From Phycisphaerales bacterium (GTDB lineage: Bacteria; Planctomycetota; Phycisphaerae; Phycisphaerales; UBA1924): DNA of 53,586 bases. Positions 1-8,931 of the stretch are shown piece after piece (position 1 is the first letter of the stretch; every line of letters begins with the position of its first letter). The notes under the pieces are model-generated. The model searched no databases, was not told the origin of the DNA, and was given only the letters and a program-made list of their open reading frames with translations. Location: the NCBI GenBank assembly GCA_020853975.1, contig JADYXW010000058.1:1-53586 (forward strand), written 5' to 3'. The position numbers and the translations under genes were made by a program.

Positions 1-92
1 CATCCACCTCCGCACGCTCGCCCTCTCCGGTCGTACTGCCCTACGCATCCGGGGCCGCTCGTCAAAGCCGCCCGAGGCCGTCGGACCCCGAG

Positions 93-109
93 CGGCAGAA
101 TGCCTGCCG
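93..109 (-). terminator. Hairpin just downstream of the DUF1579 gene
   Basis: CGGCAG and CTGCCG form a perfect 6-bp stem around a 5-base loop, 10 bases past the stop codon of the minus-strand gene that ends at 120. No U-run follows, so this may be a 3'-end stabilising hairpin rather than a classical intrinsic terminator. Confidence 0.35.
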
Positions 110-119
110 AAAGGCGTGA

Positions 120-818
120 TTACTTGGACAGGTCCGTCTTCGAGGCCGCCGTGGCCTTGGCGACGCGGGTGTAGTTGATTTCCATCACCTTCATCTCACC
201 CTTGCCGTCCATACTGGGCCCGTACATCTCGAGCTTCATGGAGTCGGGGCCCGAGTGGGTCTCGACCTCGCGCATCCAGGTCTCCTGCCCGCTCATCGGG
301 TCGATGAACTTCGAGTTCCAGGTCAGCACCTTGCCGTCCTCGCTAAGGGACCCGGTGAAGTGCATCATGCAGGTACCCAGGTTGTCGCACCACGTGGACT
401 CGAACTGCTTGGTGGTGTTGTTGTAGCCGTAGATCCCGAAACCCTCGAAGGGGGCCGGGCCGCCGCCCATGTCGAAGTTGCCCTTGGTCTCACCCTTGAC
501 GAAGCGGCCACCCATGACGCTGGTCATGACCGTCGTGCACTTGCTCTCGGTGGGCGGGGCGGAGGGGTCCATCCACATCTTGACCGAGCCTTCCCAGGTG
601 CCCGCTCCCTTGGCCAGGTGCTCGTGCATCTTGCCGGGCTTGGCGGCTGCCTCCCAGGCGGCCATCATCGCGGCCATGTCGGGCTGCCCCGCTGCCGCAG
701 GAGCCTCCGGAGCCTTGGGCGCCGCCGCGGGGTGCTTGTCGCTCCCGGGCTGGGCGACTGCCGCCGCAATGAGTGCCCCGATCACACACGCCGACGCCAG
801 TTTCGCTGCTACTGCCAT
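120..818 (-). CDS. Exported DUF1579 family protein
   Basis: 232 aa. An N-terminal signal-like segment (residues 1-22, ending AAAVAQ) is followed by an Ala/Pro linker and a DUF1579-type beta-rich domain from about residue 60. The family hallmarks seen are a GTWEG motif near the start, a VMGGRFVKGE segment, the GFGIYGYNN segment, and a Trp-containing D-N-L-G-T strand. DUF1579 proteins are lipocalin-like and mostly uncharacterised. The export signal points to the periplasm or cell surface, but no substrate can be inferred. The ATG is preceded by AGGAG at good spacing. The gene stands alone: the next minus-strand gene upstream starts at 1652 and stops at 1068, leaving about 250 bases that should hold the promoter. 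Confidence 0.8.
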   Translation of the reverse strand: MAVAAKLASACVIGALIAAAVAQPGSDKHPAAAPKAPEAPAAAGQPDMAAMMAAWEAAAKPGKMHEHLAKGAGTWEGSVKMWMDPSAPPTESKCTTVMTSVMGGRFVKGETKGNFDMGGGPAPFEGFGIYGYNNTTKQFESTWCDNLGTCMMHFTGSLSEDGKVLTWNSKFIDPMSGQETWMREVETHSGPDSMKLEMYGPSMDGKGEMKVMEINYTRVAKATAASKTDLSK

Positions 819-1067
819 TGGTCAGTTCTCCTGAGGCCCCGCCGGCCAACCCCGGTCTTTGGGCCAGTTGCGCCGGCATCATCACCGGACGCGAGCCTCA
901 GCATACCCAAACAACCGCCCAACTTGCTGGCGATAAGACCGAGAACTTTTTCAAGTCGTTCCTGTGTAATCGCTTACTGATTCAGGTTTCCAGCAAAAAT
1001 ACGGGAAACCGCCCCCTGTGGAGCGGCCTCACCGAGTTCGACAACTGCGGTACGAGCGCGGGTGGAA

Positions 1068-1652
1068 TCAGCTGCCCGAGGGTGCGGGCTTGCGGCCCTC
1101 CCCTTCTTCCTCGTCCTTCACGCCAAACTTCTCGTGCGCCGCATCACGGGCCGCTTCGATCTTCTTGACCGTGGCCACGGCGGCATCGATCTTGCCATCA
1201 AGAACCTCGCCTTCGAGTTCGACCAGCAGGACGGTCATGGCGTGCATGTCACGCCGGAACTCGATGAGCATCTTGGCCTCGTCGCCCTTGAGGTGCTCGG
1301 GCTTCGCACGCTTGGCATTGGCGCACGCCGCCTGCATCCCGTAGACGCCCATGAGCGTCTGCTCCTGCTTGGTCGCATCAGCGACGCTCGCCTTGACCTC
1401 GCGCAACGCGCGGTTCAGGCCCCTCATGGAGCCCTCTACAGAGGCGGCTCGCCCGCCCTGTTGGCCACCGGGCCCACCGGGACCACCCCCCGGCTGCCCG
1501 GGCTGGCCGCCGCGGCGTCCCTGGCCATCTGGCTGCCCGGGCTGACCGCCGCCGGCGCCGGGCTGGGCGTACCCGGACTGCACAAGCACGCCCGCGCCGA
1601 CGAGCGCGAACAGGCAGGCCCCGGCCACGAACGACTTCGCACGATTCCGCAT
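1068..1652 (-). CDS. Exported cytochrome b562-like four-helix protein
   Basis: 194 aa. The signal peptide is residues 1 to about 29 (ending SGYAQ), followed by a Gly/Pro/Gln-rich linker (about 30-68) and a four-helix domain (about 70-178). The domain resembles the periplasmic haem protein cytochrome b562 (CybC). Both axial haem ligands of that family appear conserved: Met76 in SMRGLN near the start of helix 1 and His173 in AAHEKFG in helix 4. It probably binds b-type haem non-covalently in the periplasm, with an unknown redox partner. I chose the start at 1652 because AGGAG lies 7 bases upstream and the signal peptide begins there. The reading frame stays open further upstream, but that part is low-complexity Arg/Pro. 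The acidic C-terminal tail (DEEEGEG) is unusual for the family. Confidence 0.75.
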   Translation of the reverse strand: MRNRAKSFVAGACLFALVGAGVLVQSGYAQPGAGGGQPGQPDGQGRRGGQPGQPGGGPGGPGGQQGGRAASVEGSMRGLNRALREVKASVADATKQEQTLMGVYGMQAACANAKRAKPEHLKGDEAKMLIEFRRDMHAMTVLLVELEGEVLDGKIDAAVATVKKIEAARDAAHEKFGVKDEEEGEGRKPAPSGS

Positions 1653-1764
1653 GTACTGGCTCCTGGATTGACGACACCGCCCGGCGGCCAAGGGAACTCG
1701 CTCCCCGCAGGTCACGCCGATCCGGCGACATAGCCGGATCGTACCGCGCCCATCGGGGGGAGTG

Positions 1765-2865
1765 TCAGGGAGTAACCCAGGCACCGGAGACCGGGGCCGC
1801 GGTGCACCCCGTGACCCCGGGGAGCGTGATCGGCACACGATCCTGGCAGAGGGCGCCCAGGACCGCGAAGTGGGCCGCTTCCCGGTACGCCCCGGGAAGC
1901 CCCAGGTCCGCGAGGGGCCGGACCGTGGCGCCAAGGTCCCGGGCGGCGCTCTTCGTGATGGCCGCGACAAGGGCATGATTGCGTTCGCCCCCACCCGCCA
2001 GATAGAGCCCGCCCGCGCCGCGCACGGACTCCACGACCCTCGCGGCGACTCCCTCGCACGCCGTTCTGGCGAGGTCTGGCCCCGAGATCGCCGAGCGGTG
2101 CCTACGAACCCAGTTCAAAGCTTCATCGCCGGTGCCGAGGCTTCGTCCCGCGCGGTGCTGAGCGCCGAGCACGTGAACAAGGTCGGCCAGAGCGTCTGAG
2201 CTCACCGCACCCCGCATCGCGTGCGTGCCCCCCTCATCGAAGGCGCAGCCCAGAGCCTCGCGGGCGACGCCGTCCAACAGTTGATTGCACGCGCAGACGT
2301 CGCCCGCCCTGATCTCATCCGGATACACACCGGGCCTGCCCCCGCCACCCCGGGTGACGTTGCAGAAGCCGCCGAGGTTGACGACGGCCCAAGGCACTTC
2401 GACGCCGCGCAGCCAGAGGGCGTCGGCGATCGGGGTGATGGGCGCCCCCTGCCCGCCCCACGTCAGGTCCGCCTGACGTAGGTCAAAGACGATCGGAGTC
2501 CCAATCGCTCGGGCGATCGGAAAGACGTTGATCATCTGCCAGGAGACGGGCGGCTGGTGGAACACGGTCTGTCCGTGAACGCAGACAAGGTCGCAGGCCG
2601 TCCCCGCGAGCAACTCCCCCACTGCCCAGGCGTGAAGCTCGCCGAGTTGAAGGGCCGCGCGGGCCATCTCCCCCGCGGGCATCGGCTGCTGCTCCGCGAT
2701 GCGTCGCAGCAATGGGCCGACGCTTCCCAAGGGCTTCGACGCCCCGCGGAGAAAGCGAGGAGTCATGTCCAGCCCGCGCCCTTCGATCTCCACGAGAGCG
2801 ACGTCGAGGCCGTCGAGACTGGTGCCCGTCATGCAGCCGACCACAAGCCGCCTGAGAGTTGTCAC
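1765..2865 (-). CDS. anmK: Anhydro-N-acetylmuramic acid kinase
   Basis: 366 aa, normal length for AnmK. The enzyme uses ATP and water to convert 1,6-anhydro-MurNAc to MurNAc-6-phosphate during recycling of peptidoglycan sugars. Signatures seen are the N-terminal GCMTGTSLDG nucleotide-binding motif (10-19), VHGQTVFHQ (about 97-104), DLRQADLTWGGQGAP (128-142) and the NLGGFCN segment, the usual order in this ASKHA-fold family. Its ATG overlaps the stop of the GH20 gene by 4 bases (2862-2865), so it is probably translationally coupled as the last gene of an SSS transporter > GH20 > AnmK operon. No MurQ etherase gene is seen nearby, so the next step must be encoded elsewhere. Confidence 0.93.
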   Translation of the reverse strand: MTTLRRLVVGCMTGTSLDGLDVALVEIEGRGLDMTPRFLRGASKPLGSVGPLLRRIAEQQPMPAGEMARAALQLGELHAWAVGELLAGTACDLVCVHGQTVFHQPPVSWQMINVFPIARAIGTPIVFDLRQADLTWGGQGAPITPIADALWLRGVEVPWAVVNLGGFCNVTRGGGGRPGVYPDEIRAGDVCACNQLLDGVAREALGCAFDEGGTHAMRGAVSSDALADLVHVLGAQHRAGRSLGTGDEALNWVRRHRSAISGPDLARTACEGVAARVVESVRGAGGLYLAGGGERNHALVAAITKSAARDLGATVRPLADLGLPGAYREAAHFAVLGALCQDRVPITLPGVTGCTAAPVSGAWVTP

Positions 2866-4679
2866 GAGGTGCCTCCTGCGGGTTCACCCGGCGCCGGGGC
2901 AACGCGATCGAAGAACGCGAGGCTCTGCGCGAGGCCGCCCGTGCGCGAGCGTTCGGTCCACAGCTCCGCGTGCCGTCGTCGGACCTCGGCCCGACTCCGG
3001 GCGGCGGTCTTCAGGTCCGATCGCAGGTCCCAGCCCCGCCGGAGCGCGAAACGCCCGAGCATCCAGCGTGTCGCGCCAAGCGTGTGAGCGAGCTCACGTG
3101 CAACCAGCGTCGAGGACATTGGTGGCGAACCGAGCTGGTCGAGCGCGGCCTCGGCGGCCTCCCACGCGGCGCGGGTGCCCACCTCGGTCTTGGCCTCCCA
3201 GGACTGGAAGAGATCGGCAAACAGCGCCGTCTGGTTCCGGATTGCCCCGGCGACCCCGGGTCGTGAAAGCCCCATGCACTCCGCCCGTAGCGCCGCATCG
3301 ATGTCTCCCAGCGAGTCGATCCATGCGGCGCACGCGCCGTTGTCACCCCAGAGCAGGGCGGACCCGTGCGCATGGTCGGCATCGCCGGGGAGTACGCTCG
3401 TCCACGCGGCGGCAAGGCCATCCGCGATGGCATGCATCGCGACGGGCCAGGTCTGCCAGTGCCCGCTATCTCCCCAGTCACAGATCATCAGCCCCACGGC
3501 ACCGCGGTCCACCGTCGCTCGTACGGCCCCTGCGAGGTTGGCCCGGCGTTCGGCCCTGCGGCCTGTCATGCTCCTCCACGAGCTCGTGCCGGGGCAGAGC
3601 CAGAACTCTCTCCCTTCGAGCGCCCCGCACCAGCGATCCCACGGCGCGTCGGGCTCGTACCCCCAGGCCAGAGGCACCGCGTCGGGCGGCAGCAGCGAGA
3701 GACACTCCGGGTGCGACAGCGCGATGTCCGCCCAGAACATCGAACGCTTGCCCAGGCCCGACGCGATCGCCGCGATCTTCGACACAAACTCCGCGAACAC
3801 CACACCCCGACCCTTTGATGCGACCTCTGCCTTCGACCGGCCATAGGCGATGTCGTAGGTCTCGTCGCAGCCGATGTTGACGAGGTCGCTGCGCACGCAG
3901 GGCAGAAGCTGCCCCAGCAGATTCTGGATCAGCGCAAGCGACCGGGGGTCGGTCGGGCACAGCGAGAACGGGCCCGACCGGGGCCACACGTCGAACATCC
4001 ATTCCCCGTGCGTCTCCGCGAGGTGCGCGTAGCCCGGTTGCTCGAGCCACTGGCGGAGGTGCCCGAAGCAGTTCTGATTCGCAGCGAGCTCGATCCCCAG
4101 AGACGAGGCGAGCGAGTCCAGCTCGAGCAGCTCTTCGGCCGTGATGGGCGACCAGCCATCCCACACCGCCTCGTGGCCCTCGTACGCGAACGTGTGCTCC
4201 GTGTACAGCTGAAGGTGGTTGCAGCGCAACGCCGCGAGCGTCCGCAGGAGGCGCCCGAACTCCTCCATCGTCGGGATACGGCATCGCGAGACGTCGAGCA
4301 TGACGCCCCGGCGCGCGATCGCGGGCCGGTCCTCGATCTCCACGCAGGGGAGCCTCTGCCCGCAAGTGCGGAGCACCTGCACCAGCGCCGCGCGGGCGTG
4401 TCGCAGCCCCGCGGGCGAAGCGGCCTCGGACTCCGCTGTCGCGTCCGGTCGAATGCGGAGCCGAAAGGCCTGGGCATCACAGGGCGACGCGCCGCACCAT
4501 GCGCCGGTCGTGCGCTCTCGGAGCCAGGCGGGGGCCAGACCCATCCTCAGCGGGTCGGACCCGGCCCACTCCGCGGCCCCTGGGGGCATCGCAGAGGTTT
4601 CGTCCCTCCAGCGCAGGCTCGCGGGATGGGGAAACACCCTCAGCGCGGGGGGCCAGTGATCACGGGAGGGTGTGGTCAT
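2862..4679 (-). CDS. GH20 family beta-N-acetylhexosaminidase-like protein
   Basis: 605 aa. GH20 enzymes remove terminal GlcNAc or GalNAc by substrate-assisted catalysis. A GH20 N-terminal-like domain (about 1-120) precedes a TIM barrel opening with RRGVMLDVSRCRIPT (123-137), typical of the family. The catalytic Asp-Glu pair is in NIGCDETYD (Asp272, Glu273), and the usual HIGGDE motif is changed at the Gly before Asp to Cys. A WGYEPDAPW segment lies further along the barrel. No signal peptide is visible, so it probably works in the cytoplasm. The start at 4679 was chosen because it overlaps the transporter stop by 4 bases (ATGA). The barrel is followed by a helical C-terminal region of about 200 aa. 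Its position between an SSS transporter and AnmK suggests imported amino-sugar or muropeptide fragments as substrate. Confidence 0.85.
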   Translation of the reverse strand: MTTPSRDHWPPALRVFPHPASLRWRDETSAMPPGAAEWAGSDPLRMGLAPAWLRERTTGAWCGASPCDAQAFRLRIRPDATAESEAASPAGLRHARAALVQVLRTCGQRLPCVEIEDRPAIARRGVMLDVSRCRIPTMEEFGRLLRTLAALRCNHLQLYTEHTFAYEGHEAVWDGWSPITAEELLELDSLASSLGIELAANQNCFGHLRQWLEQPGYAHLAETHGEWMFDVWPRSGPFSLCPTDPRSLALIQNLLGQLLPCVRSDLVNIGCDETYDIAYGRSKAEVASKGRGVVFAEFVSKIAAIASGLGKRSMFWADIALSHPECLSLLPPDAVPLAWGYEPDAPWDRWCGALEGREFWLCPGTSSWRSMTGRRAERRANLAGAVRATVDRGAVGLMICDWGDSGHWQTWPVAMHAIADGLAAAWTSVLPGDADHAHGSALLWGDNGACAAWIDSLGDIDAALRAECMGLSRPGVAGAIRNQTALFADLFQSWEAKTEVGTRAAWEAAEAALDQLGSPPMSSTLVARELAHTLGATRWMLGRFALRRGWDLRSDLKTAARSRAEVRRRHAELWTERSRTGGLAQSLAFFDRVAPAPGEPAGGTS

Positions 4680-6283
4680 CCCGCCGCCCCCGGCGAGGGC
4701 GCCCTGCCCCGCGGGGCAGCGGCGACGAGCGTTGCGAGTACGGCCCCGATGACCAGGCGCCAGGGGCTCGCGATGCGCACCGCCGCGAGGTGGGCCGCCG
4801 TCCAGTCGGTCCATGCGGTCCAGGTCTTCCAGACCGGGGGCTGGAGTACGAGGACGGCGAGGAAGCCGACGACCATCGCCGCGATGGCGGAGGCAGTGGT
4901 GCCCCGCCTCGTGAACAGCGCCGTCAAGAATACCCCCAGCAGGCCGGCATACGCGAACGCCATCACGCCGAGCACGAAGTCGATGATGGACTGCCCGCTG
5001 TGACGCTGCCACCAGATGCAGAGGATCGCGAAGCCCCCAAGAACCACGCCCCAGAGGACCACCGCCAGGCGCCCCGCCTTCACGTAGTGGGCCTCGTCGC
5101 GCCCCGGTGCGATCACCGGGCGGTAGAAATCGCTGATCAGCGTGCCGGCCATCGAGTTCAGAGAGGCGTTGACCCCCGCCGGCCCCGCGGCGATGACACC
5201 CGCGACGATCAGCCCCGCGGCGCCGCCGGGCATCTCCCGCATGACGAACTTCAGGAAAATGTCCGCGGTGTCCCCGGACGCGTACTCGGGCGTCGGGCGC
5301 CCCATAAGGTCGGGCCTGGCGTAGACGATCCACAACAGCAGCCCCACGAGCGCGAAGACCAGCACCACAGGTATGCCCAGCAGCGTGCTGGCGATGATGG
5401 AGCGGCCTCCCTGCTTCGCGCCCTGGCAGGCGAGGAGCCTTTGCACGAGGTCCTGGTCGGTGCCGAAGGCCGCGAGGTTGAGCAACGTCCAGCCGGTGAG
5501 CGCGGTCAGGAGCGTGAAGGGGGCCGCGGGGTCAAAGCCCATGGGCTTGGCGGGGTCCAGGCCGGTGCGGACGAGGGTGAGCTTCGACGTGCCGTCGGGC
5601 ATGCCGTGGCGCCATGCGTCGAAGATCTCCGCCGCGGGCGCCGGGATGTGCCTCCAAAGCACGAACACCGCGACCAGCGCGGCCCCGACGTAGACCGCGA
5701 CCTGCACAACGTCGGTCCAGATCACGCTGTCCAGCCCACCCCAGAGCGTGTAGAGGATCGAGAACACCATAATGCCCGCGATCACCCACATCATGGTGAC
5801 GTCCGGGCGGTCGCCGAAGAACGCGATGGCCACCGGGATCGCGCCGACGTACACGCGCGAGCCGCTGGCGAACACCCGGCCGATGAGGTACGCCCAGCTC
5901 GTCGCTAGCTTGGACCCGGGGCCAAAGCGGGCTTCCAACAACTGATACGGCGTCGCGACGCCCATCCGGTAGTACGAGGGGATGACGAACCGGGCGAGAA
6001 GGAGCGCCGCCAGGATGGCGCCGATGCTCGCGGAAAAGTACGTGAGGTCGTTGGCGTACGAATCCTGCGGGACGCCTACGAAGGTGGCCGCGGACTGGGC
6101 CGTGGCGATGGTGGAGACCGCCACCGCCCAGACCGGCATGTGGCGCCCGGCCAGAAAGTAATCCGTCGCGGTCTTCGACCTCTGCTTGACCTGGGACCAC
6201 ACTCCGGCCCCGATGATCAATGCCGCGTACAGCGCGAGCACAAGCCAGTCGGTCGGTCGCAGGCCCTGGGCGAGCAGAAGCAT
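4676..6283 (-). CDS. Sodium:solute symporter (SSS family)
   Basis: 535 aa with about 13 hydrophobic helices, typical of Na+-driven SSS transporters. Family signatures seen are the early helix DWLVLALYAALIIGAGVW, TATDYFLAGRHMPVW after it, the unwound-helix region STIATAQSAATFVG, and the later helix ending ILYTLWGGLDSVIWTDVVQ. The start at 6283 (ATG) has GGAGG 5 bases upstream; an in-frame TTG four codons earlier is less likely. A 6-bp perfect hairpin (6296-6310) lies directly upstream of the ribosome site. As first gene of the operon with GH20 and AnmK, it probably imports an amino sugar or a muropeptide-derived sugar. The substrate is inferred from context only. Confidence 0.88.
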   Translation of the reverse strand: MLLLAQGLRPTDWLVLALYAALIIGAGVWSQVKQRSKTATDYFLAGRHMPVWAVAVSTIATAQSAATFVGVPQDSYANDLTYFSASIGAILAALLLARFVIPSYYRMGVATPYQLLEARFGPGSKLATSWAYLIGRVFASGSRVYVGAIPVAIAFFGDRPDVTMMWVIAGIMVFSILYTLWGGLDSVIWTDVVQVAVYVGAALVAVFVLWRHIPAPAAEIFDAWRHGMPDGTSKLTLVRTGLDPAKPMGFDPAAPFTLLTALTGWTLLNLAAFGTDQDLVQRLLACQGAKQGGRSIIASTLLGIPVVLVFALVGLLLWIVYARPDLMGRPTPEYASGDTADIFLKFVMREMPGGAAGLIVAGVIAAGPAGVNASLNSMAGTLISDFYRPVIAPGRDEAHYVKAGRLAVVLWGVVLGGFAILCIWWQRHSGQSIIDFVLGVMAFAYAGLLGVFLTALFTRRGTTASAIAAMVVGFLAVLVLQPPVWKTWTAWTDWTAAHLAAVRIASPWRLVIGAVLATLVAAAPRGRAPSPGAAG

Positions 6284-6700
6284 CCGTGCCTCCAAGCCCG
6301 GAGACCGGGCGCCCCGAGGGTACCTTTTTTTCGACCCGGATGCACCGCGCTCGGCAAAAAGGAAAAGACTCGTCTGGGCGTTTCCGCTCGCAGGCGAGTC
6401 ATAGGAGGAGAGAGAGACAAGACTTCGTCGAAGGGCCCGTCGTTCGGCCGCCCTTCATGAAGCCCGGCTGCAAGATTCCGCCTGCACCCGAGTCAAGGAG
6501 GAGAGAGAGACAAGACAACCCGAATGTGCCACACATTCTGGGTCGTGCCACCTATTCAGACGGAATTTCTCGCGCGACACTCACATTCCATGCAGACAGA
6601 ACAGACGGAATAGTCGCCACGGCCCCTCTGATAGGGCTCCGTTCGGCTTTTTCCGCTGCCCTGCGGGGTTCATGACCCGGCCGGGCCTCACCCACAAGGC
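6284..6700. other. Intergenic region with several short repeats
   Basis: 417 bases between trpG/pabA and the SSS operon, both on the minus strand, so it should carry the operon's promoter. It looks less GC-rich than its flanks. It holds a 7-T run (6325-6331), a perfect 6-bp hairpin next to the transporter ribosome site (GCCCGG/CCGGGC, 6296-6310), a 21-bp purine-rich direct repeat (separate entry), and CAGACGGAAT twice (6557-6566 and 6602-6611). I see no convincing protein gene in it. Confidence 0.6.
6395..6516. repeat. 21-bp purine-rich direct repeat, two copies
   Basis: Identical 21-bp copies lie at 6403-6423 and 6496-6516, 93 bases apart start to start. Each begins AGGAGGAGAGAG and ends ACAAGAC, and each is preceded by CGAGTC one or two bases before. 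The match therefore spans nearly 30 bases with one indel. The function is unknown: regulator sites, a small RNA, or remnants of a duplicated element are all possible. Confidence 0.7.
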
Positions 6701-7354
<654 letters not shown>

Positions 7355-7399
7355 GCCGAGCTGAGCGTATGGAGAGCCCACGGACCGGGGCGGACCGGG

Positions 7400-8119
7400 C
7401 TACTGGACATGGCAGGAGAGGCAGAGCACGGATCGCTGGTTGCTCGTGACAAGCAGGTCCCCCTGGTCGGAGTAGACGTTGTGGCAGATCCCGCAGCCTA
7501 TGGCGTTGTTGTACAGCCGCACGCGGGGGTCGATCGCGTGCGGGGTTCGGATGGTGCAGTCCTCGCGGGTGCTGTTGGCACTGACCAGGACGCCGATGGG
7601 GTGGTCCGTGGGCCCCAAGCCGGGCGACATGGACATCGCGTGCCCGCCCGCATCGCTGGCGGTTGAGCCGTCGTGGCAGCCGACACACCCGGTGCTCTCA
7701 GCGTCGAGCCGCCCGCCCGGATGTGGGCCGGCGCGCCGCGAACCCCTTGAGAGGTGGGCTCGGCCGAGGCCCGCGGCGTGCGCGACGGCGGCGTCGGGCC
7801 CGCCGGTGTGGCACCGGACGCAGAGCCCGCCCGCGGCCTCTGTTCCCCGCAGATACGCGGCACCGCTCGCTTTCCGGGCTTCGTGACCTCTGGCCTTGTC
7901 CCCGTCGTGACAGGTCAGGCATGTCAGTCGGCCAGCGTCGAGAGGAAGCGAAGCCGGAGTGACCGCGCTCGGTCGCACCAGCAGCGGGTGAGAGAGCGAC
8001 GCGTCGGTACCGTGGCACGAGGTGCACGCGCCGATGCCAACGGGGAGCGAACCAACCTCGCCCCAGGCGGCCCGGGGCCCTGGGAAGAGGATCGCGGGAG
8101 CGAGGGCCGCGGCCAGCAC
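7400..8119 (-). CDS. Exported six-heme c-type cytochrome
   Basis: 239 aa with six CxxCH haem-attachment motifs: CTSCH (32-36), CLTCH (67-71), CVRCH (100-104), CVGCH (145-149), CGICH (209-213) and CLSCH (233-237). Extra His residues between them could be distal ligands. The spacing resembles doubled-CxxCH-type multiheme cytochromes. The hydrophobic N-terminus ending AAWGE looks like a short signal peptide, as expected for haem attachment outside the membrane. The first usable start is a GTG at 8119. An in-frame TAG nine codons upstream limits extension, and the start lacks the usual basic residues, so the true N-terminus is uncertain. It is probably a periplasmic electron carrier with unknown partners; no reductase is nearby. 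Confidence 0.82.
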   Translation of the reverse strand: MLAAALAPAILFPGPRAAWGEVGSLPVGIGACTSCHGTDASLSHPLLVRPSAVTPASLPLDAGRLTCLTCHDGDKARGHEARKASGAAYLRGTEAAGGLCVRCHTGGPDAAVAHAAGLGRAHLSRGSRRAGPHPGGRLDAESTGCVGCHDGSTASDAGGHAMSMSPGLGPTDHPIGVLVSANSTREDCTIRTPHAIDPRVRLYNNAIGCGICHNVYSDQGDLLVTSNQRSVLCLSCHVQ

Positions 8120-8517
8120 CGCGAGACGTGCCGTGACTCTCGCTCGCTAGCGGGCCCGTGTCGGATGGTCTTGTGATTGCATCAACCCGCGCCTCCGGCC
8201 TGCTGCACAGGGAGCATCGGGACGTGGGACCGCTTCCTTCATCTGCGGCGGCGCGGCACGTGCGATCCACACGAGCCGGCGCGTTGTGCTGAAGCGAGCG
8301 GGGTATCCGCAAGTACCGCGGACGTTGGAGCTCCGGCGTCAAGCCCCGGGGGCGGGGCGCCGCTGGTTGAGAGTGCCATCGCGAACGGCAGGCGTTACCG
8401 GGCGTGCGGTTCGGTCTGTGAGGGTCGGGTGGCGTGCCACGGCGCCGTTGGGGCCGCGTCGCCTGTCCCGGTGGGTCTACGGGCCGATACGAACGACGCC
8501 CCGCTCCGGAGCTGAAG
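8120..8517. other. Divergent intergenic region, no gene seen
   Basis: 398 bases between the minus-strand cytochrome and the plus-strand PilZ gene that opens pseudopilus system 1. It should hold both promoters, but I could not identify convincing -35/-10 boxes. GC-rich short stems occur, but no tRNA fold or known riboswitch core could be completed. Confidence 0.4.
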
Positions 8518-8931
8518 ATGAAGACCGTGGACAACGAACAGGTTCGCCAGCACAGCCGCCGCTCGTGCTGCCTGGCTGCCGTGGTGGCCCCCGCCGCCGC
8601 CGAGGGCCAGGTGCAGCTCACGAAGCAGGCGATGGAGAACGCCGCGGAGCACACGCTCGTGGTGGACTTCAGCGAGGGCGGGCTGGGCCTTCGTGGCCCC
8701 GTGATGTTCCCACGCGGGTGCCAGCTCGAAGTGCGTCTCTCCGGTCTGGATGAAACGGCCGAGGGGGAGATGAAGTCGCTCACGATGCGGGTGCGGGTCC
8801 AGCGCGTGCAGATGCGCGCCGGGAACGTGTACTACATGGGCACCTCCTTTGACAACGCCAAGGACTCTCCGACCCACGTGGCGGCGCTCCGCTCGCTGAC
8901 GGACCGCGCGGCAGGAGGCGCGGATGTCTGA
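8518..8931 (+). CDS. PilZ domain protein at the head of pseudopilus locus 1
   Basis: 137 aa. PilZ domains bind cyclic di-GMP and relay it to pili, motility or secretion machines. Both ligand motifs are seen: RxxxR as RQHSR (10-14), and DxSxxG as DFSEGG (50-55), followed by the beta-barrel strands. The protein is a single PilZ domain without signal peptide or membrane helix, so it is cytoplasmic. ATG 8518 has GGAG six bases upstream. Its end overlaps the start of gspE by 8 bases, so it is probably co-translated with the assembly ATPase. That makes the GspE ATPase or the platform the likely target, by inference from gene order. Confidence 0.8.
   Translation: MKTVDNEQVRQHSRRSCCLAAVVAPAAAEGQVQLTKQAMENAAEHTLVVDFSEGGLGLRGPVMFPRGCQLEVRLSGLDETAEGEMKSLTMRVRVQRVQMRAGNVYYMGTSFDNAKDSPTHVAALRSLTDRAAGGADV

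Noticed and set aside
8160..8260. A cyclic-di-GMP riboswitch before the PilZ gene
   Set aside because: A GCCTCCGGCCT-like stretch occurs, but the other conserved elements of the GEMM core are missing upstream and downstream.
8286..8753. An upstream in-frame ATG adding an Arg-rich N-terminus to the PilZ region
   Set aside because: The frame is different from the PilZ gene, the translation is Arg/Gly/Pro noise, and the ATG at 8518 has a ribosome site.
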